Source of the DNA: Ampelocalamus luodianensis
Taxonomy: Eukaryota > Streptophyta > Magnoliopsida > Poales > Poaceae
DNA: 64,000 nt
NCBI GenBank assembly: GCA_036346255.1
Contig: CM070620.1
Location: 11,148,671 to 11,212,670 of the forward strand
Direction of reading: 5' to 3'
Below the pieces are notes generated by a model. The model was not told the DNA's origin. It worked only from the letters and a program-made list of their open reading frames with translations, and did no database searches. Numbering within the stretch: the stretch's first letter is position 1; each line of letters opens with the position of its first letter. The position numbers were made by a program, and so were the translations under genes. Shown piece by piece: positions 10,907 to 23,500 of the stretch.

Positions 10907-12370
10907 GTCCTCCTCAGGGTTGTACCCGACAATCTGAGGCTCCTGTGCTATACTTAAAATTAGTCTCTACATCTAAAAAATCAATTGAGAAAAGGACAGT
11001 TTTATTTATGTTATAGCTTTAATACATTTTTTCTATTACAATGCTAGAACTCACATCTGTCTCAAAAGATAAGTTTCAAATTCTAAACTAGTTTCTAACT
11101 TTTACTTAAAAGCATCGTTCTTCTGCTATTCCTTGAAATGAAATCCTCAATTAGATCTACGTAATCAATTTTTCCCAAACATTATCTTAAAGTGATATCT
11201 TTCCCAAACATTATCTTAAGTGCTACCGTAGCTAATCCCTGAGTCTTTCTTGAGTCATTGTACAATGTAAACACAATAATGAACAACAATGGTAGGTATT
11301 AAAATTTTAAGAATAATTTTGAAGTTTCGGACTTATACGACAGTTCCTAGTGGCTATGAAAAGCCGAAATGGGGCCAAATGCGGCACATATGGCTCCCAG
11401 AAGCTTTGATGCAGCACTAATGACCTACTTTGACAACTGTTGTAGGGAAAGTCCACCGTTGGAGACGAAGAGTCAAAGAAATCAGCTCCTTCAACATACA
11501 TGAAGGGTTGCAAGAGAGAGGTTACCTCGATGCTTTGGTCAGTCGGTCCACCACCTCGGTCTTTGCCCGAAGGGGTCTTTGGTCTTTGGGCAGGACGAAG
11601 GGAGAGGATGAGGCCCTGCATGGACCAAGAAAGTGATGTGGTGGGCACCACTCACGGGAGTCCACTGTGAACTAAAGCTACGAGAAAAGGGAAAAAGACC
11701 GCAAGACCTCTATAGTCATAGGGTCTTTATAGAGGTACTGTTATAATCTCCTACCTCCTAACTTGTAATGCTATAAATAGACCCTCATGTGTATCAAGCG
11801 ACGGGGGACTTTTGGGATTTTGACACAAATAAAATACCATCTGTTCCTCTGTACCGTTTTCCACATTTCAGGGAGCTTGAGACTCATACCTCATTCGCAA
11901 CAGTAGTGACCCTGAGACCCTCTTTTTTTTCTACTGTTTGGTTTAACGACCAAGTAGCGTAGCACCAGAGTCCAATCAATACACAAAGATCGTGATAACG
12001 AGAACGAACACAAGATTGAGAAGAAAAATATGTGTCTGAACCCACGAAGAAACACACAATAAATAGATGATAGTAGAGTGAATTGATTCATTATCACGGG
12101 ATTATTTTGGGGGAAATGGCGAGTTGGCTAGGAGAAGAAATAAGTAGAGGAGAGGAGTTAAAAAAATTTCATGAAAATGAGATAGAAGTAGTGTCTGTGG
12201 TTGCGTAGCAGTAAAAGAGCAATGAAGAGAGAGGGGAAGAGTAAAATGACTTGCTTAGCTTTTACCTAACACAAAAAATTAGCCAGCAGTAATAGAAGGT
12301 TAGCTAAAAAATTTGGGGGCTCTGTGCAACTGAGTAGCTCGCTCATGCCATGTACGGGGCCTGGTCCTCC
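10907..12370. mobile_element. Unassigned intergenic DNA with an LTR-like fragment (about 11390-11900)
   Basis: Around 11770 the motif ctataaatagaccctcatgt, followed by cgggggac and a T-rich stretch, looks like the promoter part of a gypsy LTR. Boundaries and partner LTR were not found. The rest (10907-11390 and 11900-12370) shows no gene or repeat I can name. Confidence 0.3.
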
Positions 12371-12434
12371 TGCGACGCCCCGTGTCATTACCCCAGGGGT
12401 AATCACACGGGGCGTCGCAGCTGGTATCAGAGCA
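12371..12434 (+). mobile_element. Gypsy 5' LTR remnant: 49-bp inverted repeat followed by tRNA-Met primer site
   Basis: 12371-12394 and 12396-12419 are inverted repeats with one mismatch (left arm starts tgcgacgccccgtgt, right arm ends acacggggcgtcgca). Two bases later 12422-12433 reads tggtatcagagc, an exact tRNA-iMet primer-binding site. This marks an LTR-to-internal boundary, but almost the whole LTR body is missing. The same end sequence acacggggcgtcgc is at 24407-24420. Confidence 0.65.
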
Positions 12435-13099
12435 ATAAGATTAGGACCACGCTAATAAAATAGAAACTGTTGCAGAACTTAAGAAGGACTTTCTCGCTTG
12501 CTATATGGCACTAAGTACTCTATTAATCCTTGCCTCCATATCAATTCCTACTCCAACCCCTTTCAAAGATATTATATTAAAAAGCTCACCCTCCTTAGAG
12601 TGACATTCCTACTAACATAGAACCCTCCCGTTTTGTAGAACAACTAGGTTTTGTATTCAATCCGAGATAGTGCGACCTAGAGTAGATTATGTTAAGTTTC
12701 GCATTGTTATCACCCGCTAGTAAGTCAGTCAAACTTACAACTCAACCTGGGTTAGATGATTTGAAAATATAAGCTGGGGTGTTTCATCATAAGATTATAG
12801 ACTTTAGTGCCTGGACTAGAGGCATGGAGTAGAATTCCGGCATGGATACACTTTTCCAGTTATGTATAAGTATGGACCATCCCCATAGCATTTCCTTACC
12901 TTTTCATCTCTAAATAACCAAAATTGATTCGTCGGCATTCCAAAACAAAGCAAGTATACTTAAAGAAAGCAAATAAAGGCTAACGATGTAACAATATGAC
13001 TTATCCCAATTCTGCATGTCAAATTTTCCCGAACGAGTGGTTCGTGGTACTCGAAAGGTAGAAGTTCGCGCACTGTGAGAGAAGTCCCGGCGTACTCGT

Positions 13100-13300
13100 G
13101 AATGAGCCTCGAGCGGTCCCAAACACGTGGTTTGGGTGGACTCGAGCCAGCTCTCGAGCGTACCTGGGCACGTGGATCCAGGATAGTGTAGGTTCGCACT
13201 CAGAGGCAAGCTCTGAGCGGTCCCAAATACATGGTTTGGGTGGTCTCGAGAACGGGTACTCGAGCGTGACTGGGCATGAAACTCAGCTAGTATAGGATTT
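13100..13300. repeat. Duplicated about 105-bp unit
   Basis: gagcggtcccaaacacgtgg at about 13111 returns as gagcggtcccaaatacatgg at about 13217, followed each time by tttgggtgg and a ctcgag-rich stretch, then cgtacctgggca or cgtgactgggca. It is an imperfect tandem duplication within the gypsy ruin. Confidence 0.65.
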
Positions 13301-13839
13301 GGATCTTTTTGCATCTCATTGTTTCTTAGTGTTATTTGATTACTGTGTTATGGATTAATACAACTCACCCGCGGGCTAATTTATGCCAGATAAATATGTT
13401 GCCATTTTTGTCTACTACACTCCCTGCTAAAGAAGCAACGAGATTAATAAAATCAACATAAAAGACTCCTCAAACTAAAATGCCACCAACCCGACTATTA
13501 ATGCAAGCCATTTCTTAACATCTCCCCCTCATGATGGAAGATAAAGGGGCAGAGCGATCAAAACTTGGGACTGAGATTGGGGCTATTGCCGCAGAACACA
13601 GCAGAGGGAAATCCACCAGCAAACCTAAATGAGACAACGTCTGACCAATCTAGGATAACCACCATACTAGCAACCAGTCATCCCCGTCCATCGCCTACCC
13701 CTAGGCCTTGCCAAATCATGTCGCAACAACCACCATCGAGATTTGGACCACCTAGGCCTAGACCCGTCAACCCACCCTTCCAAAGATCCATAACCCAGCA
13801 GCAACCTGTTGTCATAGCCGTAGATGTGTGAAGTGTAGA

Positions 13840-14800
13840 GGACGTCACCCTGACGAAAGATAGCAGGATTGATTGAGTATCAGATTAAAGGATTACACGA
13901 TTATTGGGTATTGGATTATTAGAAATACATCGTTGGGGGATATGGGATTATAGGATTACATTATCATTGGATACTGGAGTAATGAATTGTTGGATGTGGG
14001 ATTATAGAAATAGATTATTGTTGATATTGGATTGATGGATGTCGGATTATTAGAAATGCATTATTTGTGAGTATTTGATTATTGTTGGATATAGAAGTGA
14101 AGGTTGGCTACTGGATTCTAGGAATACATGAGCTGGATTGTTGGATTGGTGGATATTGAATTAGGGAGACAGGTTGTTGTTCAAGATTGGGTTGTAGGAT
14201 TATATAATCATGGAGTTGGATTATCAGATTTTATTATTATTGGATCATAGGATTATATCATGATCGGACTATTAGAAATATATTAGCGTTGAATTATATA
14301 AATGCATTTGTTGGATGTTGAAATATGTTAATATTGGATTATAGAAGTATATTTTTGTTGGAATATAGAAATAAATCTTGATGGGGTTATAGAAATATAC
14401 CTTGACGGATTTGAATAGATCTTAATGATTGTTGTAGAATTGGCATTGGAAATTTAGTCCAGTTAAAGTGGCGATTGAAATACAAAAAGGTTGGCTGTTC
14501 ATAGAAATTCATGGTGTTAAATTTTGATGTATTGATTGAATCGTGATATATGGGTAAATTTTGTGGAATTAATTGGATGATTTGGTCATGATGGATTTAT
14601 TGAATATGATTGAATAGTGAATTTGGAGTTAGAGGTATTGTTAGTAATTGTTGGAAATCTAGTATTGACAATCTGATTAAATATAGGTGTTGAATAAAGC
14701 ACGAAGTTGGATTATTATAGTAAGCTTTGAATAGAATCCAAGTGTACGAGTTGAATTATAGAGAATTTATGAAGTCGGTGGAGTATTGGAATAAGTAGTA
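13840..14800. repeat. Low-complexity tract of ttggattat/tagaaata words
   Basis: The words gattattgg, ggattatag and agaaatacat recur irregularly for nearly 1 kb. No open reading frame of note. It may be a decayed minisatellite. Confidence 0.5.
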
Positions 14801-14809
14801 TTGGGTTGA

Positions 14810-16310
14810 TCGCAAAGCAAATGGGAGTATTAAACATCAATTCCTGAAGATGGCAAGAGATTTCTTTATAGGGGTTTTGGAGATGAAGAGATTGAATTTT
14901 GGAGTTAACACCTTAATCCCTGAATTCAAAGAGGCTACTACTATTAAATGGTACAAACCTATCTGTATGTTAAATGTTAGCTTCACAATTGTGACTAAGA
15001 TTCTGGCTAATAGATTGGAGGTTATTGCGGATAGAATCATTGAGGATTGTTAATCTGTGTTTATTAGAGGGAGAAACATTTTAGATGGAGTTATTGCTTT
15101 TTAGAAGGTTGCTCATGGGATTGGTGGTTCCAAGAGTAAAATGGTGATCCTTGAACCTGATTTCGAAAAGTCTTATGATAAGGTCCATTGGAGTTCGTTT
15201 GGAAGAAGTGATGGTGAAGAAATGTTGTTTTCCTGAGTATTGAATTCAATTGATTATGAGTTCAGATAGGGGAGAGAGTAGTGTTGGTAAATAATAGCCT
15301 GAGTAGCTTTCCTATTTACACCATGGGCTTTTATCGAGTTAATGAGGAGATTCAAACTTAAGGATCACGTGGTGAAAAGGAAGTTGTTGGTAGATCCAAA
15401 GATTTTGGTGGTTTTAGGGATTATAAACACTCGAGTTATGAATGACTACCTGATTGCTAAATGGGTTAGGGAAAATTTCATGCAACTAATAATGAGATTT
15501 GGTTCAGAATTCTTAGATCTAAGTATTTTCCTGGGAGTGTTTACAGAGATGTCAATCCATTGAGAGGATCTCAATTCTGGAAGACTATACAGAAAGTGAG
15601 AAGAATTTGTCAATTGGGGCGCTAGATCTCAAATTGGGGAAATGTTGCAATATATCATTCTAGAAGAGATGTTTGGATTGGGAATTGCCCGTTGAGGGTT
15701 CAATTCGATAAACTTTTGGTATTTGTCATTTCCCAGATATTAGCCTGGCTAACTGTTGTTCTGAGGATAGGTGGAAGATTAAATTTTCTTAGAGACTTTG
15801 ATGAATATGAGATAATTAAATAGAATATGTTAAAGAATTGTATCATGGACGTTGAATTGAATAAGGACCTTGATAAAGTTGTTTGGAAATTGGAGAAATC
15901 ATAATAGGGAGGGGGATGCGAATCGCATTCTTTGTGGTACTGTAGAGAGCCTTGATCATATACTGTTTTATTGTGTTTCGGCAAATTTTGTTTGGTGTTG
16001 TTTGTAGGAGGTGCTGAGTTGGGATTGCATTCCAAATTCCTTAGAAGACTTACAAATTAATTAGTTAGAGAAGAAAGGGGTTAATGAATATAATGTTGTT
16101 TGAATTAGTTATGTTTCTTTAGTACTGGCTTGAACTCTCTGGAAAGGTAGAATCTGGATGGCGATTGAAAAGAATTGTCCTAGGCAACCTATGGATGGGA
16201 TTTTAGAATTTATGTTGTCATTGCAGCATTGGCGTGTTCTTGTCAATGGGATTGAACGCGGTGACTTGGATTGCTTCCTGACTATTCTTAAAGACTAGGC
16301 TAAGATCTAT
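14810..16310 (+). pseudogene. Degenerate LINE (L1-type) reverse-transcriptase fragment
   Basis: 14850-15053 encodes KPICMLNVSFTIVTKILANR, the classic RT palm approach of plant L1 elements. After a stop, FIRGRNILDGV and LEPDFEKSYDKVHW follow, the motif-A region with the usual KxDFEKAYD partly altered. Around 15910-16010 other frames give RILCGTVESLDHILFYC and SANFVW, the zf-RVT zinc-binding tail. Several stops and frameshifts make it non-functional. The 5' ORF1/endonuclease part is absent. Confidence 0.75.
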
Positions 16311-16404
16311 GGTCAACAAACCTAGGCCTAATCAAAGTCTGTAACCTATTTTTGGTTGTAGAACTCTTGGTTTGATCCTTGAATTGTAAGCTGATGTTCC
16401 CAGC

Positions 16405-17103
16405 CAAGGTAGTTAGAATCGTGATCCTACTATTAGAATCTTACGATTCTACGAACCCACGACAGCCTGTCGATCCAAATCGCACCGTGAATCGGAATCG
16501 GTAGAATCGCAGAGTCGCGATCCAAATCGTAGAATCGTGTAGAATCGCAGTAGAGTCGTTTGGACAAAAAAATGCATTTTTGCAATTTTTTTAGAGCTCG
16601 TGGTTTGTTGATATTTTGTTTTAGAGCAAAATTTATTGATATTAATTTCGAGAATGAAACTATAAATATCGTATGGTAATGCTAGTACAAATATCTATAT
16701 TATGACATGAGCAATGTTGAGCTTGATAATGATAAGCTATTTTTATTCCTGTATGTCTAGTCGCTTAAGGAACATGCAAGTGTTGCAATTAGATATTGAT
16801 TTACAAAAGTTGTGAACATTTCTCATGTAATTGTAGTAAACTAGTCATGGTCATTGGTTGTTCTCCTCAGTAGTTGAACTATATCACATATCATGTCGCA
16901 TTCATTATGCTTTTCTCACAGCGATAAAAAGTGCTTTGTCCTTTTGGATTATAAGTAAGTGGTAAACCATATAAGAATCATACAAACTTATAGTATAGGT
17001 ATTAAATATGTGTATTTTTACAATTCAGAGAATCGCCGATACTATTTATTGATCCTATGGAGGCAAATCGATCCAACTTAGGATCTCGACTCTGACTACC
17101 TTG
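16405..17103. mobile_element. 699-bp non-autonomous hAT element with exact 8-bp TSD
   Basis: The target duplication TTCCCAGC occurs at 16397-16404 and 17104-17111. The terminal inverted repeats are long: CAAGGTAGTTAGAATCG on the left against CAAGGTAGTCAGAGTCG read from the right. The subterminal region is full of gaatcg words in both orientations. No transposase is encoded. It sits between the LINE fragment and the gypsy integrase remnant. Confidence 0.85.
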
Positions 17104-17114
17104 TTCCCAGCACA

Positions 17115-17520
17115 TTACATTTTCGATTTTTCTTATAGCACCTAGGTGCAGGGTGCACCGATTCGGACAAAGAAAATTTGAGTCTACAGTATGTTGGATC
17201 ATTTTGGATTGTAGAACATAAAAGCACCTTAACGTATCAACTGGAATTACCTAACCGATTATCAAAGATTCACTATGTATTCCATGTTTCCCAGCTCCGA
17301 AATTGCCTAAAGAAGCCTTCGCCTCACCTAACCAGTTTGGACATACCCTGGCAAGATGACCTAACCTACAAAAAGCCTCCAGTGAAAATTCTTACAACAA
17401 AAGACCAGAAGCTGCGGAACCAAACATTTTGTCCATGCTCGGATCAATGGGAGGATCATCCCGTTAGTGAAGCCTTATAGAAGAGCGACGAAGAACTACG
17501 CGAAGTCTGCCCCAAACCTC
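17115..17520 (+). pseudogene. Ty3/gypsy polyprotein C-terminus (integrase tail)
   Basis: The frame at 17178-17480 contains LSKIHYVFHVSQLRNCLKK and DDLTYKKPPVKIL, typical of the end of gypsy integrases. A stop at 17478-17480 falls where the family reads on (EATW-like); the same frame continues with SDEELREVCPKPPQ. Just downstream lie ggggacgaaatttttccaag and the polypurine tract, as expected before a 3' LTR. Confidence 0.75.
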
Positions 17521-17572
17521 CTCAGGAGAGATTTCAATTTCGGGGACGAAATTTTTCCAAGGGGGGTAGGAT

Positions 17573-20500
17573 GTGAGAACCCGCATAATTAAACTAAGCT
17601 AACCCAACAGTAATCTGTAATTAGTGTTAACAAAAATTCATTAAGATCATATCACAGTAAAATCTCAGCAAACATCAAACATTCCATTCTTACAATCGGC
17701 AAGTGAATCGTCACCATCATCCTGCAGCAACTAATATGTCAATATTTTACAACCCACCTTATTACATGAATCAATACAACCAATTCAGATATTACAAGAA
17801 CAAATAAAAATTACAATTCACATTCTTGCATTCATGTAGTCGCAGCCTTTTGACCATCTCGCCCAAAGAATCACCAACGTCTCCAAAACACACACCTCCG
17901 TGTGCAACTAAAGACCCAGAAAACGTTCAGCAAAACCGCAGGCAGTATTTAAGAAATAGAATATAAAAAGGTGGTCATCAGTATACCCGAAGTCCAGTAG
18001 GATACCCAGAACAACCTGAGCAATCGGTCCCTTGATTTTCAAGATATCCAGACCACCCGAGGTCATTCGGCACCTATCACTTCTGTGGGTTTCATCCCTC
18101 GGCAGATTAAAATCTCAACAACCACATTTCTAGATTATTCCAACCCTAGCAACAATTTCCCAGTACATCTCTCCAAGCCAACTTGAGCATTGCCAGTTCA
18201 CAGTTACAATAGGGCAACCAGGGTAAATAGCTCACAGTAGAGAGCACTGATAGATAAGAGCATGGTAGAATGAATAGGGATTCTAGTAAAAAGGGGAATG
18301 CATAGTCAAGAGATAAGGGCAACCGAAAGCACCTTCCCAGCATGCCATTTCCCTGTAAGCCATCCCCCCTGGCCGAGCACCACATTCAGTTCACCCACAG
18401 AGCACAAGCCTCACCATCACCCACCATTTCATCACCATCACAAACCACAGAGAGCAACCAGAGAAGGAGGAGGCAAGGAGCCGAAAGAGAAGGGAGTCCA
18501 AAACAGCCAAGGCCAAGAGCAAGCCAAGCAACCAAAAGCAAGACCCACCGAAGGCAGGCTCAGCATCTACTCATCATGTCTTGCAAGCACCCACAGCAGG
18601 GAAGAGGAGGAGAGCACCAACTTGAAGTAGGCACTACCATCCTCCTCTCCCAACCCAGAACCCAACAAGAGGTAACCCTAGTTATACCCCCAGGCCCCAG
18701 TATGCTCTACACATGCACATAGAACATCTCAAGGTAGCATCAGTATCTAGCTCTCAGTATTTTCATCACAGATCTAGTGTTCACATCACAAAGTACCCAA
18801 CTTAACCCACATCTCGACCATCGCCCTCAGTGTCAATCATAGGGCATGGATCGAACCCCACAACACCATCTTGACTATCAGTTCATCGCAGAGTAGTAGA
18901 GAGGAGGAAGTAGAGGAAGGGATTAAAGGGAAGTAGGGAAGACAAAAAGGGAAGCAAGGAAGACATCCACGACACCACATCCAGCATCAGCCACCCAGTC
19001 CGGCAACCGACCCACAGCGGAGGACCATCAGCATGAAGGAAGCACTAACCAAACCATAGCCATCAACACCTTGCCTTACCATTTCCAAATCGAACCCGAC
19101 AAAGGTAACCCCCTCTGTTAGCCATCCCCATTTTCGGTCAAGAATTGCACCCACAGCGATTTCAATTATTTTAGCATCACAGAGCACATCCCACGGTAAC
19201 ATCACAGCCCTCAGTATCATCATCGCAGAGCAGTAGGGGGAAGGATTAGAGAGGGGAATAGGGGAGTTCATACCTCAGTGAAGCCCTTGATAGTGCATCT
19301 CCCACATCCATCATGCATCCATATTCTTTTTCACCACACATCAATTCCATAAAATTCAACAGTGATCTGTAAGCATAAAAAATCAGTAAGTAATTAACCA
19401 GACTCTTGCAAACCGAAAATAGCAGGGGAGGAGAGTAGGGGCTAAGGGTGGGCGTGAGCCAAGGGAGCCGAGGGTCGGCGGCCGTAGGCTGGGCCGGCCG
19501 AGCCGAGGGCGTAGCCGCGCGCGTGGGCCGGAACCACCAGGGGCGCGGGCGCAGGACTGACGGCGGCGGCACCAGGAGGGCCCAACCAGGCGGCGTGGGG
19601 CTAGGCACACCCACAGGAGGAGACGCCGACCACCAGGAGCTGGAGCCGGAGTCAAAGCCGAGGACGCTAGGAGGCGGCGCATCAAGCATCTGGGAGCTAG
19701 AGGAAGGGAACCAGGGGAGGTAGAAGGAGCCAGAGGGGAGGGGCGGTTCGGCTGGAAGGTAAGGAGGTAAGGAGAGAGAGAGGGGGGGAATTAGAAGGGA
19801 TTAGGGTTAGAGTAGGAATCCAGTTTAGATGTGAGTAGCTTGCAGAAGGATAAAGTAAAATAGATTATATTGCTTAATGGCTGGTAGTCTGAGTAAGTAT
19901 TTTGGGTTTCAGTATATGCTGGTAGTAAGTTTATTAGTATTGGCGCCAGATAGTGGTTCAATTGAGAAAGATAAATACAAACGGTTGTCTAAGAGTAGTC
20001 TTCGGGGTGTTCAATCTATTCGCTTAGTTTGATAACCTTGCTAGGATAATTAACTTGATCCACCCTAAGTTTATTTGAGAAGGGTAGTTAGCTTCGTTCG
20101 CCCTTAATTAAATCTCTGTAGGAGTAGACACATGATTGGAGAGCTTGATCTGCTTAGTAAGTGTGATCGCAGGTGGTAGTCTAGTCGGTGCGTATAGATG
20201 CGTTGTTCGGTAGCGACCCTAGAATAATTGAACTGTGGATCAGCCACACCTGGGAATTGCTAACTGAGAGAGGAACCGGAAATTGTTGCTAAATTAAAAT
20301 TGTGCTAACAAAATAAAATCTACTAACCTATGTACTACTAGTATCACCCAAAATCAGCGGTATATTTATTTTGTGTTTTGCGTGGCATCGCTTTGCTTCA
20401 GAGGACGATCCCACGACTAAGTAGTTAATACGGAGTTCTTCGTCGACGACCTTTTCTACAGTTCTGAAGGCAAGCTATCCTGTTGAACATGAATGTAGTT

Positions 20501-23500
20501 ATCTTAAACGTAAAACGTATATTGCTATATTATATATTTACCGCATCAAAACTATTTCTTCAAAAGCAAATCATTAAATGAATACGAATGAAAAAAGAGA
20601 AAGATATGAAGAACGATGAATGAAATGAAGGAAAGATGTAATATTATGGTCGGTAAAGGGGGCCTGTGGCAAGGATGAGAGGGCAAGAGGTGGGACCCTT
20701 TACATATGGTTAAAATATAAGGATCAACAACACTCTTGCTACTGGCCAGTCAGATTCAGTACCAACCATTCTCTCATTTCGATGAGCGTAAAATGCTACC
20801 AGTTACGAATCATGCTCTCCGCAATGGGTAAGTATATATGTGCGCGTGTGTTATGATTAGTACAGCGCTATAGCGCTATGTGGAGTGTTAGGTGCAGAGG
20901 ATGAATCGCCCAACCAACATTACGTAACTCTGGTGGCGGCCGTCATCACCGACGAAAGTAATGGGTGGAGAAATTAATCACGTAACACGAAAACGCTCAG
21001 ATTCTGAACTCGGTCGCATCAAAAGAAATGCGATGGACCTAGCGCATAAAGAGCTCAGAATAGTTATGGGTAAAGTGGTACAAGCCTGCGCAGTGCTATA
21101 TAAAATCATGAATTCATACCAGTCTCCTGGATTAGAGTCTACGGGAACCGCTAGGGGTCTATCTTCTCTCCGAGTGACTAGTAGTCTTTTCAATATTAAA
21201 ATTTGTCAACCAATGTTTTAAGGAGTTATGTACTTTCAGAATCAGAGATGAGCTAGAAAATGAAGTAAAGAATATAGATGAGTCATACAGTGCATTTTGC
21301 TATTAATGCTTGCTGAGTACATTAATTTGTACTCAACCTTGTTAGTATTCTCCTTTGTAGACCCTAGTCCGGCCGGGAATTATCCCGCGTGGGACGAAGG
21401 ACTTGCAGGTACCGATGAAATCGCACGAGTCGAGGGTGTGACTATGAGAACCAGGGTGACAGGGGTAGCTGATTCAACGAAGGGGACGAGTAGAAGATTG
21501 ATGGAGCAAGGAAGGCCAGCGAAGGGACTTAGTCCCATTTCGTAGTTGTAGATTTCTATGTAAGAACCTTAGTCTTGCGTGGCTAACTGGAATAAAAGTA
21601 TAGTTTCTATTTTATTGTTCTGCTATGTTAACTCTGGTAAAAGTTTACTATTCATTAGAGCAGTGTTCTACTGAGTAAACAAATAGTAATCCGTATGCCT
21701 AAGGGCTTGTTTGGCGTCACGGATTGACCGAACGGCCGATCGCTGTGTGAATATCCTACCGATATAATTCCCCGCCAGCCTCAAGCGCTGCTTGGTGACG
21801 CCGGATGGAAAATACCGCCCGCTCAACCCAATCCACGGGGTTTCTTCCCACTGCCGATGCGCGTGGTTTCTTCCCTTCGCGGCGCTCGGATCGGCGCCGC
21901 CGCTACTCCGGTCCACGGGGATCTTCGAGCTTCGACGCCGCCTCCCCCTCTCTCCCCCCTTGACTCCGGTGACGCCGCCCTCGGAGGAACATCCCGCCGC
22001 CGTCGCCGCCCTAGGAGGAACATCTCGCCGATCTATCCAGCTAGTCTCCTGACTGCCTCGCACGGATTCGTTAGCTTTGGCCGCCGCGATCCGATCTAAT
22101 CCGACCTAGATGCACCGACTTGGGTTGTTGAATCGATCGACCATTTGACGCATGCCCGATCCGCAGTAACCTTTTTCTCTTCACTTTTTACCTTTTTACT
22201 ATTCAACAGCATTTTCAACTGCCGCTAACACGCTAGTGGTGGAGTTCGTGGCTTCTTCTAGTTCTTGTTTGCGGCCATGGTTACTCTCCTATCTCACCGC
22301 CTCCTCCCGATCGGGATTTCAAGCATCAACTGAGGTGATTTCTAATGCTCAATTGTTGTTTCATGCCAAAGATTTGACGGCTTTGTTAGTTCGCCTCAAA
22401 GATAAAGCCGTAATTGAACCTCCTCAATTGCTATGCTTTCAGCGTGGAGTGAAAGTAGTGTGTGTGACTAGATGTTGGTGGGTATCATCATGTCCAACTC
22501 CATACACCTTACTTGTTAGCACAATCGATGGGTCGATTTGTGTCGGAGTGCCTCACATTGTCACTTTCACTTGTTTATATTGTAGCATCAATATGTCCGC
22601 CCGGATACAAAAGTCTCGTATAATGTTAGTAAAGAACTATCTAGGAGTTAGGATACAAAAGTCCGCTTCGTGAGCTTAGGCTCCACATATACTTGTTGAT
22701 CTCGACTCTCTTTAACTGGATCCCACATATACACTGTGAATAAATGTGTGGCGTGAACACTCCAAGATTTGGTCATGGAACCCAAGAATCATTAAGGGAA
22801 GTAACATGACATGCAACATAAGTTATTAGTTACCAAGGCTATACACCTGAATTGTCGAAGCACATTTTCGATGTGGATATAAATATATTCATCTAAGTAC
22901 ATCAAACTTTGGAAGCATCCTATTATTACGCTTCTTACGATTGGTCTACTACTTTAAAAATTTCTCTCTCATTTTGAATGCCGTAATTTTCCCAAAGATT
23001 GCATTGATCTAGCACTTGGCATCATTCTAAACAAAATGACATTGTAAGATCCCTAACATATGCCTTCACAAAGTGGAAAAAGGTGCTTGTAGTTCAAAAT
23101 GATGGGGTTCAAGCATCGGATAAGCATTGACATTACCTTCCTTGAACTCGCAAATCCTGCCGAGAACCGAGCTTTTATTTGTCAATATATGTTGTTGGTT
23201 CAAATAAGGACGACGATGTGCTAGTCAAAGATTGTCTCATTGAGACAGAGATGATGTGCTAGCCGAATCATTACTATTTGACTTTGTTCGACAAAAGGTT
23301 TTCCACTCGCCTAGTGTTGGTCATGGAATGCATTGACATAAGACTCTTGACTCCATGGCAAATGGGCATTGCTGGACTCATCGGTGTTGATCCACCTTTG
23401 TCGAGTAGTTGCACCTCATAAGCTTTGGTGTAAATATATTAGTTTAGAAAGTTTTGAGGTGCGCTTGCAAGAGCTATGTAATAGGATATTTGTTTCCTTC

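Noticed and set aside
18298..18722. Overlapping 110- and 126-codon frames
   Set aside because: They lie in the gypsy 3' LTR, are rich in Gln, Ser and Pro without motifs, and overlap each other in different phases.
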